A stretch of DNA of 64,000 bases from the NCBI GenBank assembly GCA_934045075.1, contig OW203727.1, forward strand, positions 20,226,811-20,290,810. Direction: 5' to 3'. Below are positions 29,368 through 40,020 of the stretch, piece after piece. Each line of letters opens with the position of its first letter. The first letter of the stretch is position 1. This stretch comes from Yponomeuta sedellus (taxonomy: Eukaryota > Arthropoda > Insecta > Lepidoptera > Yponomeutidae). The notes beneath the pieces are model-generated. The model saw only the letters and a list, made by a program, of their open reading frames with translations. It was not told the origin of the DNA and searched no databases. The position numbers were made by a program, and so were the translations under genes.

Positions 29368-29738
29368 ATCACTGAAGCGTTGGTGACCTAATGGAACCGA
29401 GTGATTGGAACCAATCTCTTGAGCTAAGCAACATAAGGCGCGGTCAGGTGCTGCTTTGGTGACCATCCCGTGAATACCGCTAGTGGCATATTTATCCGAG
29501 CGCTTCCGTGCTTTGCAAGGCACGTTAAGCCGCTGGTGTCGGGTGTAATGTAATCGCACTCGTTAAGCCAAGTCAGAGGCCTTTTGGATGGCTTGATAAC
29601 TTCTGACACGAAGGCCCGCCACTGTCTTACAAATCTCCACCAACCCAGTCTTGGCCCCCGTGGAGGAGTATGGCCTAACCTTCCTATGATGCAGAAAGAG
29701 ACCCATGCGTCAGCAGTGGGGACATACAAGGTTTGATA
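29368..29738 (+). mobile_element. SINE family D (5S-derived), plus copy
   Basis: A near full-length copy: head GTGATTGGAACCAATCTCTT, GAGCTAAGCAACATAAGGCG, GGTGACCATCCCGTGAATAC; middle CGTGCTTTGCAAGGCACG; 3' block CAGTCTTGGCCCCCGTGG and GGGGACATACAAGG. It lacks the (GAT)n tail and so is a slightly different subtype from 12812-13158. Confidence 0.82.
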
Positions 29739-30456
29739 TCACTGAAGGCGTCGTGATGTGTTCTGACATGACTGACTGACTGACGTTCGTCGTGATACTT
29801 GATGTGTTCAAAAAGTCTGTTTATAGTTCCATGTTCGGGATTATCTCGCATGGTTACTATATATTAGGACCATGACAAGTGATTGTGTTGTGTGGAACTT
29901 ATTATTCATGAAGAGATATAAAAGATATGAAACCGATGCGATTGCGCAGGGTACCCTGCGCTGCGCTGCGAGCACGCCATTTCATACCATTGCATTCGAC
30001 AATACGTCCCCATTTGAGTCAAAAATACTTTTATAAGCTGAAGAAGCATTGTTTAGAGGCTAAATCTTCAGTGATACCAATGGTTACAAAGTTTTTGAAC
30101 ATTTGAACTAAGGCTATCGTAAGTGCTACACAATTTATTGATTTGTGACCGGATCAACTTACGTGATATCTTACAGATACAAAGTTATTTTATAAGGAAA
30201 ATTACGAGGTTCTTATATGGGATACATAGTAATCGCTCTTTCACAGTCGATTACTTCACAACTAATTTACCCCGATTCGTCGTTGACTTGTATCTACTTT
30301 AGCTCTCGTTTCTTGCGTCTTCAAAGTAGGTAACAAACCCAGCAGTAGTTTCCTCGTCAGATCAATCATTTTGCTTATCGTGTCCAAAACGCGGATCACA
30401 AACGCGCAGTTTAATATCATGGTTGACTTACTTATCAGCTGATGCCGTACATACTT
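29739..30456. other. Unassigned interval
   Basis: A short TGACTGACTGACTGACG run at 29770 is the only visible structure. Confidence 0.35.
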
Positions 30457-30766
30457 CAGATGCTTAGTGCGAGTTTTTTAACTACTCGATCGCGTTAACG
30501 TAAACTCATATTTCTGTGGCATCGAGGAAGCGCCACCTAGCGACAAGTATGGAAATCAAAATTGCTGAGTGCGAGTTGTAATGGTTTACGTTGAGAAGTG
30601 AACACGTTTACCAGTCAAAACACGAATAAACGCGAGTGCAAGTTGTACTGCGACAGCGTTTTGCCAGTTCGAACGGTTAACTTACTCATACTCACTACTC
30701 AATGCTCGATTAACGCGGTAGTAAAGTTATTCGATTGGACCTGTCAAACTCGCACTAAGCACTCAG
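30457..30766. mobile_element. MITE family I, copy 2 (opposite orientation)
   Basis: It is the reverse complement of 24718-25029 over its whole length, with the same inverted ends (TGCTTAGTGCGAGTT ... AACTCGCACTAAGCA) and internal GTTTACGTTGAGAAGTGAAC. Short length differences and substitutions separate the two. Confidence 0.82.
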
Positions 30767-31244
30767 AAAAGTACAAACATTATTTTTACAGTGTGACAAA
30801 AATTTAAGTTTATTATTATGACATGTCGAAAATAAAACTATGTCCCCTTCTATAAGATGTTAGATACCCTGTGCTATAATATAAAGAGCTATTTACGAAA
30901 CGACCAACGTTTGAAAAATTAAATGAAGCTGCAAAGATTATTTAGGTCAGAACGTGTAAACACACTTATTGTAATCAATCAGTATGACAAGACTGTATAT
31001 AAGCGCTATTACATTACATTACAGAATAAGCCCGAAGTTTGGCTCATTTCTACGTCCATTAGGTACCTAATTAGTACAGGTGTACACAAAAGCGGACCAA
31101 CATTGTCTTGCCTCAGGATTAAGCCGATTAAGCCTTCGGCGAACCGGCTGGCTGGACCGACGATTTGAGACAGACTGCTGGCAGTGGCTAGATGCAAATG
31201 GCGATTCACCCACAATAGAAAAAAATTGAATCATCATATATATG
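30767..31244. other. Unassigned interval
   Basis: No convincing ORF or repeat identified. Confidence 0.35.
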
Positions 31245-31420
31245 ATTATATTCTTTTTATTGCAATACCCGTGCTAAGGACGATTTTAAAAACCTATTTA
31301 GAGGCAAAAAATTCCACCCATGCCGGGACGTGAACCCGCGACCTCTGGCACGGATAGCCAGAGGTCGCGGGTTCGAATCCCGGCATGGGTGGAATTTTTA
31401 GCCTCTAAATAGGTTTTTAA
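31245..31420. mobile_element. Family J foldback copy
   Basis: 62-bp arms (31288-31349 and 31357-31418) with a few mismatches and a 7-base loop ACGGATA, which is the anticodon-loop sequence of the family's tRNA-like block. Upstream is an inverted tail remnant (CCCGTGCTAAGGACG). Only the 3' half of the element is present, in both orientations. Confidence 0.88.
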
Positions 31421-31424
31421 AATA

Positions 31425-31530
31425 TATTACTTGTCAACTTGACTAAACTTCGAAAGCTCGAAGAGTTCTTAGTCAATATGAGGCACGAAATAGGTCCATG
31501 TTATGTACCATATAAACGTACCACTGCAGG
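31425..31530 (+). repeat. Dispersed segment, empty-site copy
   Basis: TATTACTTGTCAACTTGACT through CGAAATAGGTCCATG to CGTACCACTGCAGGGTA is found again at 54400-55380, where it is interrupted by a hAT element and by a LINE tail. This copy lacks both insertions. Confidence 0.88.
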
Positions 31531-31890
31531 GTACTGGCTGGCTGGCACGGTTAGCCAGAGGGCTAACCGTGCCAGCTCTCCCAACTGAGCTAATGGGCAA
31601 CCACCGGCATCAGTTGAACCTATTTACAATACTCTCTGTATTACTTACAGGCAACGACATCTGGCTGAAGTAATTTGCGTCACTTGCAGCCCCGAGTACC
31701 TATTTTGCAGTTAGGTCTTACATCGGAATGATATCGCTATTATTTTTATTGAACTAACCTGTGCTAAGGTTAGGTTAAAATAGGTTTTTAAAATTGTTGG
31801 GAGAGCGCTGGCATGGTTAGGCAGAGGTCGCGGGTTCAAGTCCCAGCATGGGTGGAATTTTTAGCCTCTAAATAGGTTTTTAAAACATTA
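31531..31890. mobile_element. Family J, rearranged copy
   Basis: Begins with a short palindrome (15-bp arms CTGGCACGGTTAGCC, 31546-31580), then a minus-strand tRNA-like 5' half and internal segment (to ~31780), then a plus-strand 3' half of the tRNA-like block ending in CCTCTAAATAGGTTTTT. It is more diverged than the other copies. Confidence 0.75.
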
Positions 31891-32284
31891 TGTACTTGCC
31901 AAAATTGCAATAGCAAAAACATACAGCATCTGCTACTGAGCTAGGCTTATTGCATAGGTATATTATCTGCTACGAGCTAGGCTTATTGCCTGTATTACAG
32001 TAAACATCGCCTCTACTAGTAAATCTCAAATCGTTGGAAGTAGCCGTCCTCCTAAGAACTTTCGTTTTTTTTCAATGACTTTGTGAGTTAACGGTACACG
32101 TTCATTGCGAGTAAGCACGTCCAATACACTACTATATCTCTGGTAAATTAATGCACACGAGCTACCTTTGAGCTCATTTTTGCAATTGCTGTTCCGAAGG
32201 CATTAGGTGAAAGTTGTGGCTAAATTATGTGAAGTTAACTGTAGTTAGTTTACAGAAACAAAACCTACTTTGGCCCTCACATCT
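31891..32284. other. Unassigned interval with a small tandem duplication
   Basis: Two ~37-bp units (31925-31995) share GAGCTAGGCTTATTGC. Nothing else recognised. Confidence 0.4.
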
Positions 32285-32530
32285 ACATAATGAAATTTAT
32301 AGAACGTCCGGTGGCACCTTTACCTACACTATACGGGTGAAGTTACCAGTCAGACGCTGCACTGTCTGGTACATTGTTTTTCTTAGTTGCTGTAGGCTTG
32401 TCCAGCACTTATACCATCACAGCATAATCCTGACGCTCCTCGGCCTAAACCACAAGAAAGAAAAAATAAATACGTGGAGCTGACCTACACGCGGGTTGCC
32501 TTACTATTTTTAAATTCACAGTTTGCGTGT
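32285..32530 (-). mobile_element. SINE family A, headless copy
   Basis: Minus-strand body and 3' part: CACACGCAAACTGTG, GTAGGTCAGCTCCACGTATT, then the ACGTTCTATAAATTTC-type end. The tRNA-like head is absent. Confidence 0.72.
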
Positions 32531-33284
32531 GGTTATGTTAGAAAACAAAACTTAAGATTGTAGTATCTTGTAGTATTTAATAATAATATTTTCCACTAGG
32601 CACAGTTACTAGTACTGATACCTCAAACTAGGATACCTAAACGATTTGTTTTGTGCTCTAGTAATCAGGCAAAAAAGATTGACGAAACAAATATATATTG
32701 CGAATGCGAGTAGAAGGGCTGGTAAGGGACGTTGTAGTAGCAAAAGGGAAGGGTTGTAGTAGCGTCGATGTAGTAGCAAAAGGGAAGATAAAAAGTACCT
32801 CGAACCGCCGTGCGTGCATGCAACGACTTATGAACGTTGATGAAGCGAACGTGATCTGTCGTGATCGTGGCAAGTGGCAGTCCATGGTCTCTGCTTCTAG
32901 GATACAGGCGTGAGGTTACGTATGTAATCAGGCAAGTACACCACAAACGTGGATTTACAGGCTGCCCGGTCTAACTTCGTTAACAGAGGTCATAGGTTCG
33001 GTTCCCATACAAAATAACCTGAGTCTTTAATGATAATAGATGGTAAAATTCACCCAGAATGAGGCTATTTGTACATACCAGGTACAGTTTAGAATTTCAC
33101 GAACAATTAGTATTGCCGTCGTTCTCAGTCTATCAGAACAAAGACCCGGAGACCCACGGCGCTCTACCTGGCTACTATGGTTCTCACAGGTCCGAGTTTG
33201 CTTAAAGATATTTAGAGATGGAGACAGGTAGAAAATATATTTAGCATTAAGTCTTCTTCTTGTACATTATCTTTTGTGTAAAAA
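32531..33284. other. Interval with a family K LINE tail
   Basis: 32790-32925 shares GCGTGCATGCAACG, GGCAAGTGGCA and GATACAGGCGTGAG with 38965-39085, consistent with a LINE 3' end. The segment GTAGTAGCAAAAGGGAAG is duplicated at 32734-32788. A box B-like AGGTTCGGTTCCC lies at 32994 without a convincing partner box A. Confidence 0.5.
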
Positions 33285-33405
33285 TAATTAATAGCGTGGG
33301 GCTTATGGGCATTACCCCCCAATGATGGCACAACCTTGCGCTATGGCGCTTATTAGGGGAGGGCTATGTCCAGCAGTGGACTAAAATAGCCTGAAGAAGA
33401 AGAAT
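33285..33405 (+). repeat. LINE 3' end, family T
   Basis: GGGCATTACCCCCCAATGAT, GGGGAGGGCTATGTCCAGC and GCCTGAAGAAGAAGAA. Short 3' end only. Confidence 0.75.
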
Positions 33406-33904
33406 TAATATCGATAATATTATTGGGAAGTGCCGTTAAAAAAATCTAGCGTTTTCGATAGCATATTGTTCAGGCACGTTAAATTTTCAAAAGTTCAAGT
33501 TGTTATTTCTTCACAATTCCTTCTAGTCACTAAATCTTCCTTTAGTCCATAACGTATCCTTATTATTACTTAATTATTGCCTTTCCTATAATTCATTTCA
33601 GAGTAACACAAATTATTAATTCAATTCTCATAATCTTCTGTACTCATCTTGCTGCCTGCGTTTACAAATAAAATAAAGTATTGTCTATTTGTCGTCACAA
33701 ATAAACTTATTACGTTCTAGAGATAACAAACCTAACGGACTGGTATAAAATCATTAAAATTATATCTACAGGATGACCGGGTTATATAGGGTTGCAATTT
33801 GAGACTGTATTAATTACAACTACTTATTCGAAGTTCACGAGGTCATCTAGTCTACTAATAACATAACATAACATTTACATTTAAGCACATACATTGCTTC
33901 CGGC
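33406..33904. other. Unassigned interval
   Basis: AT-rich, no recognised feature. Confidence 0.35.
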
Positions 33905-34075
33905 CCCACAATAGGATAGGTACCCTGTGTCGTGGGAACCAGAAACAACGACATCACAAACATGTAAACATCCAAGATCTGGACTTTTTTTTTGTTCCCA
34001 GCCGGGATTCGAATCCGGGACCTCCTGCATGGTAGGCAGACGCACCACCGCTACGCCACAGAGGTCGTCAACTAA
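33905..34075 (-). mobile_element. SINE family B, second copy
   Basis: The tRNA-Gly-like head on the minus strand (CTGTGGCGTAGCGGTGGTGC, then GGATTCGAATCCCGG) and body match 8345-8512, including CATGTTTACATG at about the same place. Confidence 0.8.
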
Positions 34076-35109
34076 TAAAATTAACTTAAATATCATAGCA
34101 AGTACAGTGCGGGAAAATAAATTTAACGATAAGCATCCTAAAGCGAGTGAACATCAACGAAATTACACGAAGCTCCGACCGCCGGAAGCACAGATTTAGC
34201 TTAAAATTTCCACCTTCCCTCGGGCTTGCTGGAAATAATGGAGTGCTCACGTAAATCCCTGCATTAGGTGTCGGCTAATATAATAAAACACGTGGCTTCC
34301 GTCATAACGGGCTAAACGTGGTCGCCGGAGTATTCTATTTACGTATCGTTTTAATGAATCTTATGATGTCGGTAAAAGTGTTTTTTTTGATATTTTGTTT
34401 ATCAAAGAGCAACAGAATGCATATTATACAGATTTTGCAGAAACATTTACAATTATTAATCTTAATTAATATGATATAACGTTCATAAGTAGATTTGTAT
34501 GTGTAAACACCTATGTAAATAATAAAAAAAATTAAAACATATTATGAAAGCTCATAACTATGGTAAAATTACTACAGCAAAACTTTTAGGCTACAGCAAA
34601 TTTTTAAGGAATTTTAAACAGAAATTATATAGTTTTAAGGATATTATATTTTTATTGTTTTTACAAAAAAACTCGAATAAATTGCAACTTATTGTATTGT
34701 TTTTGGTGAATAAGCACATAGATAAATTCTGTGCTCTACGGTGGGATGAATATTGTCTGCATTATGTAGTAAATTATAAAAAACATACATTGGAATAACG
34801 CCCTCTATTTACCTTTACCCTTTTGGGATATAGGCGTGAGTTTATGTTATCTGTTATGTTTAGAATTAAACATTTCCACATGAAAGTGCCTGCTCTGAAA
34901 AAATCGTTTTATCTGTATTTACCGTGGCATGACTATAAAAAGTGCTCATATAATGAAATAAAAACATTGACTCTTTAACTCTCGGATAGGATTGTTGAAG
35001 TCTGAATTTCGGAAAAGTTTATTCAGCTCAAAGAAAAGTTTATTCTTCTTATCCTCACAATTTCTTTTTAACTCTTTTTCTTTGTTCTCAGCTTGATCGA
35101 ACGTTCATT
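34076..35109. other. Unassigned ~1-kb interval
   Basis: An 84-codon frame (34544-34798) is AT-driven and unsupported. CTTTTGGGATATAGGCGTGAG at ~34820 resembles a LINE 3' end (family K). Confidence 0.35.
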
Positions 35110-35365
35110 GAATAAGATAAGATAAGAATATTCTTTATTGTACACCAGAGCACATTTTATAAAACATGTAAAGATACAAAGGTTGGATTATGGGCATTAC
35201 CCCCCAATGATGGCACAATCTTGCGCTATGGCGCTCATTAGGGGAGGGCTATGTCCAGCAGTGAACTAATATAGCCTGAAGAAGAAGAAAGATACAAAGT
35301 ACAATTGGCGGCCTTATTACTAAAAGCAATTTCTTCCCGACAACCTTTTGAGGGAAAGTTGCGGA
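35110..35365 (+). repeat. Dispersed repeat H, interrupted
   Basis: TAAGAATATTCTTTATTGTA (start) and GTACAATTGGCGGCCTTATT, AGCAATTTCTTCCCGACAAC (end) match repeats at 48398-48528, 53385-53520 and 56800-56865. A family T LINE tail is inserted at 35182-35287. Confidence 0.75.
35182..35287 (+). mobile_element. LINE tail, family T, with 12-bp target duplication
   Basis: 106 bp of 3' end (CCCCAATGATGGCACAATC, GGGGAGGGCTATGTCCAGC, (GAA)n) between AAAGATACAAAG copies at 35170-35181 and 35288-35299. The insertion is inside repeat H. The duplication proves retrotransposition of a severely 5'-truncated copy. Confidence 0.9.
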
Positions 35366-35924
35366 AGGAAATAAGAGACTGAATGTAAAAGAATACATAA
35401 AATGCATGATACGAGTATGTTAGTGTAAGTAACTCGTCTAAGTTTCGTATTATTGCAACCATGCTGTGTACAGCACATGTTTTGGATATAAGTCTTACAT
35501 GTTAATTAATTTTATCTTGATGATGTACTGGCTAATATTTGTTTTGTGTGTCTAGTAAATAAAATAAAAATTTAAATATGTCCGACGGTTTCGGATGCCT
35601 GGCAACCTAGCAGGCGGCCAATACTTTGCTCTGAAATGGAACGGTTTTTTTTTTCGGATTCACTTTTGACGATAACTGACACACTCACGACATCGTCGGA
35701 TTGGCAGTATTATGTATTTACAAAGGCTGTTCTGTGAACATTGTGTGAATTACTTCTTTCTTGTCGAAAGCGTCGACTCCTCTTTAGACATCTCGCTCTC
35801 AAAACCGCGCCACTACTATTGCACTGGGTGAATTTCCTTCGTATGAATTTACTGTGGAAATATTCAAACTATGTCCGACGCAATGTAGCCGCAATACATC
35901 ATACTTCACGTCACATTACATCAC
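35366..35924. other. Unassigned interval
   Basis: No recognised feature. Confidence 0.35.
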
Positions 35925-36130
35925 ACTTTTATTATAATATTATAAAGGCGATGAGTGTGTATGTTTGTTACTTCTTCACGTCTAAACGGAGCGATTTTAA
36001 TAAAATTAAGTATGGAGTTAGCTGACACCTTGGATTAACAAATAGGCTACGTTTTATTGCGGCAAAATATCTTATACCGATGGGAAAATTGATAAACTGC
36101 TTGTAACACAGCAGGGCACAGCTAGTTTGT
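35925..36130 (-). repeat. Dispersed repeat F, minus copy
   Basis: Complement shares CTAGCTGTGCCCTGCTGTG, the ATGGGAA...CAAATTT-type centre and TATAATATTATAATAA end with 50208-50408. Class unresolved. Confidence 0.65.
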
Positions 36131-36624
36131 TGCGTATATGGCCACAATCTGGGTGTATTTCGGTCTCAGACTACCTGGTTGCACACAGGTATCTTAGTTT
36201 GGAAACAGGACACGTGTGTTTTGTGGGAGTTATTATAATAAATTTTAACCGATTAGCCGATTCTTTATTATAATCATGTCGTGCATTTACGGTTATCGTG
36301 CAATGTAAAACCGGCTACAGGTCAATACGATACTACAATACGCCCAATAGTAGCATCTTTAGGGACCAGTTTTACGGAGCAAAAATCCATCTTATACGAT
36401 TCACTCGCGCGGCCATTTTTCGTCTTAATCGCCGTGATCTTTTTTCTTGTTTGTTATTTATTGCAATTTTTTACTATTTTGTCATACAGTACAGATATGA
36501 CTGAAACGTTTTCTTCAGGACGATAGTTTCGAGCGTGACCCGAAATAACATTATGGCGGTTTCTGGGACGTATGTATAATATCACAATGTATCCCTTCGT
36601 CAGAGTATACCCTTCAGTACATGT
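36131..36624. other. Unassigned interval
   Basis: Two overlapping short frames (36281-36526) have no recognisable domain. Confidence 0.35.
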
Positions 36625-36892
36625 CTTCTTCTTCAGGCTATATTAGTCCACTGCTGGACATAGCCCTCCCCTAATGAACGCCATAGCGCAAGGTTGTGCC
36701 ATCATTGGGCGGTAATGCCCATAATGCCCACGCTGGGCATGCGGGTTGGGGATCGCAGTTTTGTGAAATTGTACTGCAGGGGGTGAAATTGTAATTACAC
36801 CCCCCGGTTTGTGTCCCTTAGTCGCCTTTTACGACAGCCGCGGGAATAATTTGGGTTGGTGCTATTCTCTAGGCCGACACCACACAGCATGT
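36625..36892 (-). repeat. LINE 3' end, family T, longer copy
   Basis: On the minus strand: TGTGTGGTGTCGGCCTAGAG, GTCGTAAAAGGCGACTAAGG, GACACAAACCGGGGGGTG, then GGGCATTACCGCCCAATG and the (GAAGAA) tail. About 260 bp of the parent LINE is kept. Confidence 0.78.
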
Positions 36893-37484
36893 GTCGACGT
36901 AAACGTAAGTATTCTCTATCTATAGCACATATATCTACATGGACGTAATAGGAGTTTGGAGTTTTTTGCCCATTGTTTTTCAAAATCTTGAAATGAACAC
37001 TAATGTTTTACTTGTAGCGTTTAATAAGTTGGTGTTTCTGCGCTACTTATATAATACTCGGAGCAAATACTCTGTGTCCGAGAGTGGCTAAATTGATCAA
37101 AATACGAAAATTATTAATTTGAAAAAAATACTCCTTTGAAAAAAGTCTACTTATTTACTTTTACTCGATTTGAAGCCATGGTTTGTATCTAAAGTGATGG
37201 TAAATATTTCTTAACGGATTGCTTGAAAATGTACCTCTCCAATATATTCGTAGGTTGGTACCGCCATTCCAGCGCATTGAATATACGTAGTGTTAATTCT
37301 ATAATCTCTCTCTATCAGAAAATAGATGTTCCCTACAGTAGAACATATAAAATCATACCTTTAAAATACATACCTTCCTAAAACGCGTCAAATAGTCTTT
37401 ATTATTTATAAAAACTTTTGAGTTTAGGAAATATTTGCACGAAATAAAATAAGATGGTCGTGGATCCGAATCTCGGCATGTAAT
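36893..37484. other. Unassigned interval
   Basis: No recognised feature. Confidence 0.35.
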
Positions 37485-37625
37485 AATGACTTTTTTATAC
37501 TTTATTGGACACGAAATATTAAACAGAACATTTTACGAAATAACATGTGTACAAAGGCGAGCTTATCTCTGTAAGAGATTTCTTCCAGCAAACCTTGGAA
37601 ATACGGAGCAGCAGTAAAAAACGGT
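37485..37625 (+). repeat. Dispersed repeat G, second copy
   Basis: CAAAGGCGAGCTTATC, GTAAGAGATTTCTTCCAGCA and AACCTTGGA match 22948-23078. It is followed by a small hairpin (GTAAAAAACGG ... CCGTTTTTAC) at 37612-37660. Confidence 0.65.
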
Positions 37626-37734
37626 TTTCGGTTGGAAACCGTTTTTACCACTTGGAAACCGTGAAGGAAAACATCGTAAGGAAATCCTAGTGACTGAGGT
37701 ATGTAACCTCAGCGCTTGCTACGTCATCGTCATC

Positions 37735-37975
37735 GTCAGGCAATACTAGTCCACTGCTGGACATAGCCCTCCCCTAAAGAGCGCCACGTTGTGCTATCAT
37801 AGGGGGTAATGGCCATAATCCCCACGCTGGGCATGCGGGTTGGGGACCGCAGTTCGGTGGAATTGTACTGCAGGGGGCGCTGCCCACCCCCCGGTTTGTG
37901 TCCTTTAGTCGCCTTTTACGACACCCGCGGGAAGAAATGGGCTGTTGCTTTTCTCTAGGCCGACACCACACAGAG
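37735..37975 (-). repeat. LINE 3' end, family T
   Basis: Same as 36625-36892, with a (GAC)n/(GAT)n-like end on the minus strand and TAAAAGGCGACTAAAGGACAC inside (shown in part: AAAGGCGACTAAAGGAC). Confidence 0.78.
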
Positions 37976-38454
37976 AAGACAGAGAAAAATAACTTTTCGT
38001 AGTTTTTATATTGAAAATATTTTTAGAATATTTTTTGCAGGTTTTGTTTTCCTTGAAGTCTCGAGCTGAAACTGCACAAGTAAGTTAGAGCATGCGAGCG
38101 TGTCTTGATAAATTCTGCAACATAATAGCATTGTGTCTGTATAATTTTCTTCCGCTCGGTTTGTAACAAACTTAGTGAAGTAACAGGCACTATCTAGTAC
38201 TTCACGTTTCAGTCACTTATGTTGCCACTCGTACCAATTGCATTTGCAACTTTAAAGAAGGCAACGACGTCGCAGATGCTTGACTGCACAATTTTTATTT
38301 CACAAAAAAATTAACAACTTTAAATTCAATTGACCTCAAATAACATAACATAACCTTACGCACAGACGTAAGGCTACCAGATCAGAGACTGCAACTTGCG
38401 ACAGACCTTTGCTTCATCAACCTTATATACTTAAATACTTCTGCGATAATGCCG
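37976..38454. other. Unassigned interval
   Basis: No recognised feature. Confidence 0.35.
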
Positions 38455-38560
38455 AATGTCCCAGGCATTGCAGCGTCCGAGTGGGCCCTTCACTTTATCT
38501 AGTATGAGTGAAGGTGCCAATTCACGTAATATAAATAATCTCATTACAATGATGCAGAAG
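38455..38560 (+). mobile_element. SINE family A, 3' fragment
   Basis: CCCAGGCATTGCAGCGTCCG, TCTAGTATGAGTGAAGG and ATAAATAATCTCATTAC match the family A 3' part. Confidence 0.7.
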
Positions 38561-38659
38561 GTCATATAATAATTTAACTTGGCATTAATCAATGTTTAAA
38601 AAAAACCCAAATGTAAAATGAAGGAAGAAAGATTGATGAAAGAAATAATTATATCGAGC

Positions 38660-38937
38660 TCGTACGGTGGCCTAGTCGATGAAGGATGTCTTAGGCGGAC
38701 ATTTTTGACGAAATAGGGGACGTGAGGCGAGCACATGTCAACTCAGCGCGCGCACTGCAAACTCCGAAATTCCTGCATCGCGCAATCAAACTGTTTCACA
38801 CGACATACCATAAATATAACATCCGACTAACAACAGTTGGACGGGCCGTCCCCAGGCATACGATCTGCCGGGCGGGAAATTTTCCTTTACAGTGGAAGAG
38901 CGCGATCACCCGCTTTCCCTATAGTGGTGACCCCGAC
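38660..38937 (+). other. Possible LTR remnant with primer-site-like motif
   Basis: A GC-richer stretch that ends in TGGTGACCCCGAC at 38925-38937. That motif resembles the primer site region seen after 5' LTRs of insect Gypsy elements. No second LTR and no TG start were identified, so this is tentative. Confidence 0.25.
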
Positions 38938-38964
38938 TTATTAGCAAAGAGCAAGATAAAATTA

Positions 38965-39085
38965 ACCCAAAATTGGCGTGCGTGCATGCAACGAATAGTG
39001 ATAAAGGGAAAGTCTGTCATGCAAGTGGCAAACCCTCTCTCTCTACCCCTCCGGGATACAAGCGTGAGTTTGTGTATGTGATAAT
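38965..39085 (+). repeat. LINE 3' end, family K
   Basis: GCGTGCATGCAACG, ATGCAAGTGGCAAACC, CTCCGGGATACAAGCGTG and a (ATA)n tail. Similar to 32790-32925 and to the hairpin-forming copy at 47390-47483. Confidence 0.6.
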
Positions 39086-39814
39086 AATAATAACTACCAC
39101 ATTGGTAGTTAGCCAGTGTCGGCTAGGTCTACCTCACGATGGGCTGGTTGAGAGAGCGGAATGGGAGGTGAAGTGAATGGACTTACTTGGTGATGGTGGA
39201 TGATGGCTCGCTTTAGCTGTTGGGCAGACGATGAGCGGTGATGGATGAGCTGATGCGTCCAGCGCATGGAGAACACTCCTGCATTGTTCACTTATAGTCT
39301 AATATTGTCAATATATTGTTCTTTGAGCTGATAAAGTTTTTTGGTCACCAAATGTCTATCACTTCACGAGAATTCGAGCACTTATCACGCGCGTATGTCA
39401 CCGTGCGAATGTGTATGCAGATAGCTGGATAAATTAGTAGCGAGCGGGCGGCACGAGCGACGGCACCGGAATGACAGAATAATGAACGAATGACCACAGA
39501 TTCATGATTACGTCGCGCGATCGATTCTCGAACTAGAATACATGGTCCCGAAATAGGACATCTTATACTACGTTATAACCACGCAAGGTCATTACAAGTA
39601 TGGAAATACACCACTACTGAATCCACTTGTCCAAAATGTACCGCGGCCCCCAGTGGAAGTCGACCTCCAGCGTAGTAATCAGACGTGATACCGCACGTTT
39701 CACATCATCTTGTAACTTACTCATACACGTCCGCCGATTAATGTACTTATTATTTTGCTGTTACAACTAAGTCAAATAAGGTTACAACTTAACCTTCAAG
39801 TGATTTAATATTTG
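39086..39814. other. Unassigned ~0.7-kb interval
   Basis: GC content rises near 39360-39540 (CGAGCGGGCGGCACGAGCG), but no ORF or repeat could be identified. Confidence 0.35.
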
Positions 39815-40020
39815 TTATACAAGAGTGCAAAGTTGCTTTTTAACCGCGTGTTCAATTTTGATGACCGAGCAAGCGAAGGATTCTAAAATTGAATCACGAG
39901 CGCAGCGAATGATTCAAAATTAGAATCCTGAGCGTTAGCGAGGGAATCAAAAGAGCACGAGGTGAAAAATCTTTGCACTCGAGTGCAACACGTAACTTTT
40001 CATTCCACCTCAGCGAGGAA
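39815..40020. mobile_element. MITE-like repeat with GAATCA/AGCGA words
   Basis: Imperfect inverted ends (GAGTGCAAAGTTG near 39823; CTTTGCACTCGAGTGC near 39971) enclose complementary words such as GATTCTAAAATTGAATC and ATGATTCAAAATTAGAATC. No ORF. Only one copy in the window. Confidence 0.5.

Noticed and set aside
34544..34798. 84-codon ORF
   Set aside because: Lysine/leucine/phenylalanine composition follows the AT bias; no motif.
38872..38883. Rel/NF-kB site GGGAAATTTTCC
   Set aside because: A single 12-base match without gene context is expected by chance in 64 kb of AT-rich DNA.
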